From contig JBFIHA010000004.1 in the NCBI GenBank assembly GCA_041602035.1, positions 1 to 64,000 of the forward strand: 64,000 nt of DNA, in the 5' to 3' direction. Every line of letters begins with the position of its first letter. Within the stretch, counting starts at the first letter, position 1. Position numbers and translations under genes: made by a program. The DNA is from JAOTVV01 sp041602035 (lineage in GTDB: Bacteria > Gemmatimonadota > Gemmatimonadetes > Gemmatimonadales > GWC2-71-9). The notes beneath the pieces are model-generated. The model ran no database searches. It was not told the DNA's origin and saw only the letters and a program-made list of their open reading frames with translations. Below are positions 1-6,872 of the stretch, piece by piece.

Positions 1-1000
1 CCGTGTTCGCCGCACTCGCCGCCCCCACCGTGATGGCGAACGGGGCGCTCGGGGCGCTCGTCAAGGTCCCATCCCCCGCCTGCACCGTGTAGCCCAGCGC
101 CGCCACATCGACACTCAGGGTGCTGAACGTCGCCACCCCGTCTACCGCCGTCGCCGTGGCTCCCGACAAGGTCGCCGCGCCTCCACTGGGATCATTCGCA
201 AACGCCAACGTCACTGGCGATGTATACGCCAGGTCCGTGTTCCCCAGCCCGTCGCGCGCCGTTACCTCCACCGGCCCCATCGTGACCCCCGCAACCGCGT
301 CTAAGGGCTGCACGGTGAACACCAGCTCGGTCGCTGTCCCCGCCGTGATGTCGAACGGGTCACTTGTGGTCGATGTCAGCGTGCCACTCGTCGCCCGCAG
401 GGTGTATCCCGGAGCCGCCACATCCACGCTCGCCGTGCTGAACGTCGCCACTCCGTTCACCGCCGCCACCGGGCCCGCCCCCACCAGGGTCGCCGCGCCC
501 CCGCTCGGATCGGTGCCGAGGGCGAGCGTCACCACGTTGCTTGCGCCTGCGACGGGACTCCCGAGCGCGTCCTGGATTTCGACTGTCACCGCCGGCGCAA
601 GCGGCTCGCCGGCCGTGGCGTCGGTCGGCTGGATGCCGAACCCCAGCTTGTTGACCACCTGGGCAACACTGACCTGAAGCACACCAGAAATGCCATTCGC
701 CGTTGCGGTGATGTTCGCCGTTCCATTGGCCACCGCCGTGACCATCCCGGACCCGTCGACGGTTGCGACTCCCCGGTCGGATGAGGACCACGTGAACGGG
801 ATTCCCGGGACCTTTTCCCCACTCGCTGTCCGGGCCTCGCCAGTGAACTGTTGCGTCTGTCCGATGGCAGTCAGAGTACGGGTGGTAGCCGTCACAACCA
901 CCGTGTCGATGTCTTCGAGCCCCAGGATGCCCTCACCGCAACTCAGCGATGCGGTCAGAGTGCCCAAAACGAGCCAAGGTGCGATTCGGAGTCGCTTCAT
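1..1000 (-). CDS. Ig-like repeat lipoprotein, truncated by window edge
   Basis: The frame is open from an ATG at 1000 to the window edge, giving 333 codons with no stop. Residues 1-20 form a basic then hydrophobic signal ending SLSC, so Cys21 could be lipidated although the lipobox is not canonical. Residues about 33-115 resemble a bacterial Ig-like (Big_2) domain, with the SSSDRGVATVDGSGMVTAV signature. Two repeats of about 100 residues follow, each with the ATAGEPLAPAVTVEIQDALG type of start and a VDVAAxGYT motif, and continue off the edge. This is probably a surface-exposed structural or adhesin-like protein. The rest of the gene, and so its role, is not visible. Confidence 0.75.
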   Translation of the reverse strand, partial: MKRLRIAPWLVLGTLTASLSCGEGILGLEDIDTVVVTATTRTLTAIGQTQQFTGEARTASGEKVPGIPFTWSSSDRGVATVDGSGMVTAVANGTANITATANGISGVLQVSVAQVVNKLGFGIQPTDATAGEPLAPAVTVEIQDALGSPVAGASNVVTLALGTDPSGGAATLVGAGPVAAVNGVATFSTASVDVAAPGYTLRATSGTLTSTTSDPFDITAGTATELVFTVQPLDAVAGVTMGPVEVTARDGLGNTDLAYTSPVTLAFANDPSGGAATLSGATATAVDGVATFSTLSVDVAALGYTVQAGDGTLTSAPSAPFAITVGAASAANT

Positions 1001-1438
1001 AGTAGGTCGGCCAGTGGTTGAGGCGCTGCGTTGACGCTGGTCAGCGTTCTGATTTGATCGTGCTCGCATGCTGGCCCGTCAATCCACCCCCCGGGCGCAT
1101 CCAGGCGAGAGAGACTCGACCAACGTGAGGTCGAGATCCAACTGATCGACTGAAGGGCAAGAAGCAAGCCGAACTTGGGGCGCTCAAGCGGCCACTCGAT
1201 CACGCCATCCCATCGTCACTTGACCGTTAGATCTCTTTCTGTGGGTGGGAACGGACGGCCGGGTGTAGGGGAAACACAACACCCTCTCAAACGGGACCAA
1301 GACACTCACTAATCTCCCTATGCCCCATACCGATCTCGAGCGGTCACGCATCACCAGGCGCTGAAGGATTGCGGCTTCCTCATGGTTTCCCGGGTTCGCA
1401 ATCGGCGACCACGACCGACGCTTCTGGAGTGCATAGCG
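1001..1438. other. Intergenic stretch without recognisable gene
   Basis: This 438-base gap separates two minus-strand genes. I see no conserved ORF, tRNA, clear terminator or good sigma-70 promoter. It presumably holds the promoter of the Ig-like lipoprotein. Confidence 0.5.
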
Positions 1439-2347
1439 CTAGTCAGCCACGGCGCCTGATCGGTCCGGTCGTGAGGACGGTCGCGCTCGGAGCCAGATCA
1501 GAAGCACGAGCAGCAAGCCGAGATAGGACGGAAGGTCACGAGAAAGGCCACGGTGCTCATGGAGGTGATCGATCTCTACCGTCACGGAGTCCCGAAAGAC
1601 ACCGCGGACGGAAACGGTCGCCGAATGGTCCAGCCGTTCTCCTCGCACCGCGTAGCTCCTCTTGGCCCAGATGTGGAGGCTGTCTTCCACCGGCCCTGCG
1701 TGATAACGAACCCGGTCAAAAGCTACACCGCAATCGACACACGGCCTCTCCACCGTGGCAATTGAGTGCGCATCCGCAGCTTTGACACCGGGCGTTGCTG
1801 AGAGTGGCAGCACCAGGTATAGCGTGAGGGTTGCCGCAGCCACCAACAAGCCTCGAGCGTGGGGCCATCGCACCCCGACGCCGATCCCGCTGCGGCGAGT
1901 CCAGAGCACAAGGACGTAGACCAAGCCCCACGCAGCGAGCAGGTGTGCGAGCCAGCTGTCGGGCCAAAAGAGCCCTAGGTTCCAGGGATCCCACGAGAAG
2001 GGGGCGATGATGTTGACCCCATTGCCCCACTTGGTCTCAAGTGCGTCGAGCAAGAGGTGTAGGAGGGAGTTCAGGGAAAGCACGAGCAGAATGCGCTTCG
2101 GCTGCCGCGAGAGGGTCGCCAGGGCACAACAGAGCAGGAGACAACTCATGAGCGACGACTGCGCCACTGCGTAGGAGCGCAGTCCAATAGGGTCGACTCC
2201 GGGAACGAACGCCCTCACCGCCCGCTGCAGGATCGAGGGGATGTCCGGGATGATCGCGCCCAGATAAACCCATTTGGGATCAGCCCCACGCACAACCGCA
2301 CGTGTGACAACTCCTTGGACTCCTAAGTGCGCGAGCGTGTTCGGCAT
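1439..2347 (-). CDS. Membrane-bound metal-dependent hydrolase-like protein (DUF457/YdjM type)
   Basis: The protein has 302 residues. The N-terminus carries His7 in NTLAHLGVQG and a GAIIPDIP motif, and HLLLDALETKWGNG lies near residue 100. This spacing of His and Asp motifs with hydrophobic helices resembles the DUF457/YdjM inner-membrane hydrolase group. Further membrane segments fall near 140-157, 170-190 and 275-290, with a soluble domain of about 80 residues (CVDCGVAFDRV) before the last helix. The ATG at 2347 has no clear Shine-Dalgarno sequence. The substrate is unknown. The family call rests on motifs only. Confidence 0.55.
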   Translation of the reverse strand: MPNTLAHLGVQGVVTRAVVRGADPKWVYLGAIIPDIPSILQRAVRAFVPGVDPIGLRSYAVAQSSLMSCLLLCCALATLSRQPKRILLVLSLNSLLHLLLDALETKWGNGVNIIAPFSWDPWNLGLFWPDSWLAHLLAAWGLVYVLVLWTRRSGIGVGVRWPHARGLLVAAATLTLYLVLPLSATPGVKAADAHSIATVERPCVDCGVAFDRVRYHAGPVEDSLHIWAKRSYAVRGERLDHSATVSVRGVFRDSVTVEIDHLHEHRGLSRDLPSYLGLLLVLLIWLRARPSSRPDRSGAVAD

Positions 2348-2412
2348 GGAGGCTCAACTGACAGGTGGCTCACGACACCATGGGGGCTGGCCAAGGCAAC
2401 GTCCGATGTAGC

Positions 2413-4089
2413 CTAGTACGCTGGTCTCCGGCCCTCTACAGTCTCGGACGCTGGGCGTGGGCCTTCGGTGTGTGGGACTGCGGCTACTGCAAGTACCTCA
2501 GCCGCCATTGCCCTCGTCGCCGGACTCGTGATCCCTCTCGCCCCCAGTTCAGTTCTGCGGGCCAGCAGGTCTTCAGGAGTGCACGCCATCTCATGCTGCA
2601 CCCCGTAGGTCAACTGCGCCTTGATCACGGGCGCGCCAGGATCAACCCGGCGATCCCACTCCGGATCCGCCCTGCGGCATGCGAGCACGCGCTCGTACCG
2701 GGACCCGTAGCTCCGAACCAGGTGTTCGATCACTTCGGAATCCAGCTCATCCCCCCACCGGTCGACCGCCTGTCGAACGAGCTCCGCCACACCGACCACC
2801 GGCGCCCCAGGCAGCGGTGTATCTGACGTCTCGCTGGGGGACTTGTCACGGCCGAGCTTCCGCACGACCAGATCGACTGCTTGCTCGGCAACCAGGCGGC
2901 CCGTGGTGTACTTGACACTAATGGCGCTAATCGCCTCCGGGGCCGCGTCGCGGACGTGATCGACGATCTGATGGTGTTTGAGGAGGGCGATGTCAGAGTC
3001 GGTTGCCCTATTCGCGACCGGAAGTAGCCCACTGTGGACGAGCGCGAGATCATTCCTCTCGAACGCCTTCCCGGGCCAGGCCGCGTTCACTTCCGCCAGG
3101 AAGGTCTCCACGCTGCGCTCGTCCGGAAGGAACTGCGCCGGGTCACCCTGGAAGGCGTAGTGAGCCGTGCCGATCGCAGAGTGGCCCCTCCAGGGCACAA
3201 CAAAGAGCTGCCGGGCTCCGCGGTGCACCACGGCGGTGGGGTCACGCCGGTGACCGGCCACGGTGAACGCAACCCCGTGACCGAGGTGTGGCACGAGGAA
3301 GTTCAAAGCCATCGAGTACCGCGTCGTGACGCTGGACGGTCCACCGGTCAGTCGGTTGGCAATCATCGGTGCGGCCGGCCCAGCGGCATTCACGATGACG
3401 GTGGCGCGTACATCGAACACATCTCCACCGAGCCGATCTCGCACTCGGCCGCCGACAATCCTCCCCCGCTCACGCACAGGTTGCTCGAACTCGACATAGT
3501 TCGCGGCAGCAGCCCCAGCCTCATGTGCGGCCAGCACGTTCTCGAGCACCACCCGCTCGGCACTGTACATCTGAGCATCGTGAAACATCACCGCCCCAGT
3601 GAGGCCAGGGCCAGAGAGCTCCGGCACGAAATTGAGACACTCGCGTCGAGAGAGCGCGCGGCCGGCCGGAAGTCTCCGGTCGGAAGACAACAACCGGTTC
3701 CGATCCCACGAAACCAGGTCGTTGACCACCAGGGCCGATCGCAAAAGCGATCGACTCCGTAGCCCGTGACCATATGTCGGTACAACAATCGGCAGCGTTT
3801 CGATGAGGTGCGGCGCGGTGCGCAGCCACATTGTGCGTTCACGAATCGACTGCCGCATTCGCCGGACATCCAGGTGCTGTAGGTATCGCAGCCCGCCGTG
3901 GATGATCTTGAAGCAGTTCGCGGACGTACCACTCGAGAAGTCCGCCTGCTCTATCAGCGCCACGGAGAGACGACGCATGGCCGCGTCCCGAGCGACACAA
4001 GCGCCGAGAATGCCTCCGCCCACGACCAGGACATCAAACCGTTCGCTGCCGAGACGGTCAAGGTTTCTTCGCAACTCGCCACCCCACAA
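2413..4089 (-). CDS. glpD: FAD-dependent glycerol-3-phosphate dehydrogenase
   Basis: This enzyme oxidises sn-glycerol 3-phosphate to dihydroxyacetone phosphate and passes electrons to the quinone pool at the inner membrane. The 558 residues match the family's length. The FAD-binding GGGILGACVARDAAMRR lies near residues 24-40 and the family signature SSGTSANCFKIIHGGLRYLQ at about 53-72. The C-terminal third, from about residue 390, matches the helical cap domain. The annotated start is TTG; one a few codons downstream is possible. No glpK or glpF is adjacent, so it appears to be a single-gene unit. The fold call is firm; the exact start is not. Confidence 0.9.
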   Translation of the reverse strand: MWGGELRRNLDRLGSERFDVLVVGGGILGACVARDAAMRRLSVALIEQADFSSGTSANCFKIIHGGLRYLQHLDVRRMRQSIRERTMWLRTAPHLIETLPIVVPTYGHGLRSRSLLRSALVVNDLVSWDRNRLLSSDRRLPAGRALSRRECLNFVPELSGPGLTGAVMFHDAQMYSAERVVLENVLAAHEAGAAAANYVEFEQPVRERGRIVGGRVRDRLGGDVFDVRATVIVNAAGPAAPMIANRLTGGPSSVTTRYSMALNFLVPHLGHGVAFTVAGHRRDPTAVVHRGARQLFVVPWRGHSAIGTAHYAFQGDPAQFLPDERSVETFLAEVNAAWPGKAFERNDLALVHSGLLPVANRATDSDIALLKHHQIVDHVRDAAPEAISAISVKYTTGRLVAEQAVDLVVRKLGRDKSPSETSDTPLPGAPVVGVAELVRQAVDRWGDELDSEVIEHLVRSYGSRYERVLACRRADPEWDRRVDPGAPVIKAQLTYGVQHEMACTPEDLLARRTELGARGITSPATRAMAAEVLAVAAVPHTEGPRPASETVEGRRPAY

Positions 4090-4436
4090 TCATTCAGCGT
4101 CAGTCTCGTCGACGCGGGACCGCCGAATCCGCAATTACACGGCTGCAATTACGGTGCCTCGCGTGAGGCTTCGAGCCTACCGGGTTTGACACCGGAGTCA
4201 AGGGGTCAAAGAGGCGGCCGGGACAAACCACGTGCTGCGCCATAGGGCACCATGGCCACGGGGGCGCTGGTCGGGTCAATTCTGGCCTCACCCCTGCCAT
4301 CGCGTGGCGACGCGGTTGGGCACAGTGCTACTGGTCGGGTGCTAGGGGGTGGCTTGGCGGGGGCCCACTTCACGCAAAACGGGCCCGGTCACGATGACCG
4401 GGCCCGTCGGAGGCACATGCGAAATCTACGGCGTTT
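4090..4436. other. Intergenic region with one terminator
   Basis: This 347-base gap lies between the PEP-CTERM gene and glpD, both on the minus strand. Apart from the hairpin at 4379-4407 I see no gene or repeat. The glpD promoter would lie in the part next to 4090, but no clear -35/-10 pair stands out. Confidence 0.5.
4379..4407 (-). terminator. Rho-independent terminator of PEP-CTERM gene
   Basis: A perfect 13-bp stem with a 3-nt loop (4379-4391 pairs with 4395-4407) lies 30 bases after the PEP-CTERM stop codon. On the minus strand it is followed by TTTTG, so it fits a factor-independent terminator for that gene. Confidence 0.75.
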
Positions 4437-5165
4437 CTAGGCGTCCAGCCCCTTGCGGCGGCGGCGGAGCAATCCGACACCTCCTAGACCGGCAAGGCCG
4501 CTACCCAGCAGTGCAATTGTGAAGGGCTCCGGTACAACCACGCATGGCTGGTAGCTCCCGCTGTCCCATGCACCGGGGTTTGTATCGCACTTCAGCGAGA
4601 GCTCCCGATCCGGCCCTACCTGGGTTGAGTGCCAGCGTATCTGCGCGTTGTCTAACACGACTGCGGCATTGAACGTGAACTTGAATTCGACGTACGGCGC
4701 AGCCGCGAAGGAGTTGCAGGTCTGCCATTTGGGGTTGTTCGAGTTGTTTGGCGGCAGGAGCGTGCAGCCGTTGATCCCAGCATTGCCGCTCGTCCCCTCT
4801 TGTACCTGCAAATTGATGCTCTGATGTGTCTTAATGTCGTTCGCCTTCTGGGCGGACCACTTGGACTTGATCGAAGTCGACGTCGTCGCAGTCGAGTAAT
4901 ACCTGGCATCGTCATAGGTGAACGACGACCAGGCACCGCCGAGGCCGTAGATACCGACGGCCGTGATCGTGTGCGGGGTACCGTACGTGCCCTCCAGGTT
5001 CCAGACCTGCATGGTGAGCGTGTTCCCGCTGGTCGACAGCCGGACACTCGCGCACACCTGGAACGACCCCATGATGCAGTAGTTGTCGAAGAACTTGTCG
5101 GCGGCCTGTGCCTGACCGGGCACGGTCAACGCCAAAGCCACCACCGCTAAGCTGAGCTTTCGCAT
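4437..5165 (-). CDS. PEP-CTERM sorted exported protein
   Basis: Starting at the ATG at 5165, which follows a strong GGAGGAGGTGAC ribosome site, the protein has 242 residues. It opens with a signal peptide, MRKLSLAVVALALTVPGQAQA, and ends with VVPEP, a hydrophobic helix and an RRRRKG tail, the classic PEP-CTERM sorting signal cut by an exosortase. The middle is a Ser/Thr/Asn-rich beta-type domain with paired cysteines and no recognisable catalytic motif. It is likely a secreted or surface-associated structural protein. The start is 2 nt from the stop of the upstream membrane protein, so the two are translationally coupled. No exosortase is in this window. Confidence 0.85.
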   Translation of the reverse strand: MRKLSLAVVALALTVPGQAQAADKFFDNYCIMGSFQVCASVRLSTSGNTLTMQVWNLEGTYGTPHTITAVGIYGLGGAWSSFTYDDARYYSTATTSTSIKSKWSAQKANDIKTHQSINLQVQEGTSGNAGINGCTLLPPNNSNNPKWQTCNSFAAAPYVEFKFTFNAAVVLDNAQIRWHSTQVGPDRELSLKCDTNPGAWDSGSYQPCVVVPEPFTIALLGSGLAGLGGVGLLRRRRKGLDA

Positions 5166-5166
5166 G

Positions 5167-5670
5167 TCACCTCCTCCGAGAGACCGCCACGTGCCGAAAC
5201 GCCGCATATGCACCAACAAGGTATCCGAAGCCGAACCCCACACCCAACATCGACGTCTTCACTACGACCTTCTTGATCCCCAGGGCGATGACGCCTTCGG
5301 CCCCCTGCACCGCCATCGGGACGTTGGTGAGGAACAGCACGAACAGCATAACAACGCCGATCCCCCACACGGCGAGCAGGCTCGCCATCCCGATCACGAG
5401 CCACCGCCGTCCCGCGGCCAACGCTGAGCCTAGCAGGGCCGCGAACCCCATCGTGACCAGCGGCAGGCCCGAGAAACTGGCCGCCACCGTCCCGAACTCC
5501 CACTCCGGGGTGCCGAAGGCTGACGGGAACCAGGCCAGGGCGAAATCACCCACCCCGACAACCGTCAACAGGACCCCGAGCCACCCAATCCACCGCCACG
5601 CCGCCCTTACATCGGGCTCCAACCGGGCCTTTCGCTTGGGCTCGTCCCGAACAACGACCCGCTCAGGCAT
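5167..5670 (-). CDS. Small membrane protein upstream of PEP-CTERM gene
   Basis: From the ATG at 5670 the protein has 167 residues and four predicted membrane helices, near 25-45, 62-84, 92-115 and 135-155. A GTG start at 5742 would add 24 residues, but those overlap another small ORF and look non-coding. I recognise no family. Its stop codon lies one base before the start codon of the PEP-CTERM gene, so it is likely co-transcribed with it. A role in export or anchoring of that protein is a guess from position only. Confidence 0.6.
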   Translation of the reverse strand: MPERVVVRDEPKRKARLEPDVRAAWRWIGWLGVLLTVVGVGDFALAWFPSAFGTPEWEFGTVAASFSGLPLVTMGFAALLGSALAAGRRWLVIGMASLLAVWGIGVVMLFVLFLTNVPMAVQGAEGVIALGIKKVVVKTSMLGVGFGFGYLVGAYAAFRHVAVSRRR

Positions 5671-5764
5671 GGCCCAGCCCCCGGTTTTCGCGTACACGCC
5701 GCATACACGCCACACTGCGGTGTGCACTGTGACGCAGCTCACTCATGAGCACGTTGCGTGCCAT
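5663..5764 (-). CDS. Possible 33-residue leader ORF
   Basis: This short frame starts at an ATG preceded by AGGAGGT with a 10-nt spacer, the best ribosome site in this interval. It ends in a TGA that overlaps the ATG of the downstream membrane protein by a few bases. The peptide is Arg-rich and resembles nothing I know. It could be a leader ORF that couples translation to the next gene, or chance. No homologue is visible in the window. Confidence 0.25.
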   Translation of the reverse strand: MARNVLMSELRHSAHRSVACMRRVRENRGLGHA

Positions 5765-5790
5765 TGCCCGTCCGACCTCCTGCTTCACAA

Positions 5791-5805
5791 TTCATTGTAA
5801 ATGAA
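5791..5805. promoter_or_regulatory. Palindromic operator-like site
   Basis: TTCATTGTAAATGAA is a perfect 6-3-6 inverted repeat in unusually AT-rich DNA, just upstream of the leader ORF and the membrane/PEP-CTERM pair. The size and position fit a binding site for a dimeric repressor. This is inference; the regulator is unknown. Confidence 0.25.
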
Positions 5806-5897
5806 CAACTTACGTACCACGTCTGCCACATGGGCAGCTGCGATCCCTGCGGGGCCCAATCCACAGTCGTGGCTCGGCAGCTCCGTTCGCCGCGCCG

Positions 5898-6872
5898 CTA
5901 TCTCTTTACCAGGTCACCATTTCCGCGCGGTTTGAGGCGCCACTCGCCTCCGCCGTCGGGTACCAACACTCCCGTCGCATCGATGGACGCACCAGGATCA
6001 AGACCAGTCCTGTCGAATACGATATCCTTATCCAGGAGGACGGTGAGCGCCCCCGACCCGTCATTCAGCGCCAGCGCAAAGCCCGCTGCCCCGGTCGTCG
6101 TGTCGGCAATGGCGACATTCCGAACCACCGCCAATGCGGCGTCCAGCCGCCCGCCGTCAGCTGAGGCTGCCACACCGGTCGTGACCAGCTCCGCCGGTGG
6201 AATGGGCCGATTGATATTGAGCACGATGACCGTCACGTCATCGAGCACCGGTCGCCCGTCGCGCGAGGCGACCGTTCCCTGAAGCCGCACGCTGTCGCCG
6301 GCAAGCTGAACCGTACGGCGCACCCGAACAGCCCGAACGGACCCCGTCCCGTCAGCCACATGCGTGGTGGTGTCACCAAAGACGTCGAGCGCCGTGAGCG
6401 CGACTCCTTCGACAAAGAGCTTCTTCCCCGGCAGCTGCATCTTCGCGTCGGCTACCGTGAGCGACGGGAACCCGACACCCACCGTGACCACAGCCGTCCC
6501 GTCGGGCCCCAGGACGGCAACCGAATCCTCGAACTGCGTGACAGACACCGAGTCGCCAAGTGCGCCAGGTGCGAGGGATACGCGATAGCGACCCACTGGA
6601 AGCGGGGCCGTGGCGAACGACCCGTCGGACGCGGTGACCGGCCGGGCCACCGTATCGCGGGTCCCCATCACGATCACGCGGAGACCGATATTCGCCAATC
6701 CGACGTCCGAGCCGTCCGGCTGTCCCGACCCGTTCTGATCGAAGTAGACGACGCCCTCGATCGTGCCGGTCGCGGTGATCGAGAGGACCCGATCCTCACC
6801 GACATTCACGCACCCGACGAGGCCCAACGCGAGCACCCCCCCCGTGATTGCCAAACCCCACCGTGCAGGCAT
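5898..6872 (-). CDS. Lipoprotein with SdrD-B-like domain, coupled to TonB receptor
   Basis: From the ATG at 6872 the protein has 324 residues. The signal MPARWGLAITGGVLALGLVGC ends in a canonical LVGC lipobox. Residues about 32-115 form a beta-sandwich of the SD-repeat B / carboxypeptidase-regulatory type, with VVYFDQNGSGQPDGSD and a typical SDGSFATAPLPVGRYRVSL strand pair. The C-terminal part is a second beta domain that I cannot name. The start codon overlaps the TonB receptor stop as TGATG, so the two are translated together. It may be the surface or periplasmic partner of that receptor, as SusD-like lipoproteins are, but it is not SusD-related in sequence. Confidence 0.8.
   Translation of the reverse strand: MPARWGLAITGGVLALGLVGCVNVGEDRVLSITATGTIEGVVYFDQNGSGQPDGSDVGLANIGLRVIVMGTRDTVARPVTASDGSFATAPLPVGRYRVSLAPGALGDSVSVTQFEDSVAVLGPDGTAVVTVGVGFPSLTVADAKMQLPGKKLFVEGVALTALDVFGDTTTHVADGTGSVRAVRVRRTVQLAGDSVRLQGTVASRDGRPVLDDVTVIVLNINRPIPPAELVTTGVAASADGGRLDAALAVVRNVAIADTTTGAAGFALALNDGSGALTVLLDKDIVFDRTGLDPGASIDATGVLVPDGGGEWRLKPRGNGDLVKR

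Noticed and set aside
120..677. Plus-strand ORF of 185 codons at the left edge
   Set aside because: It mirrors the Ig-like lipoprotein on the minus strand, which has a signal peptide and repeat domains.
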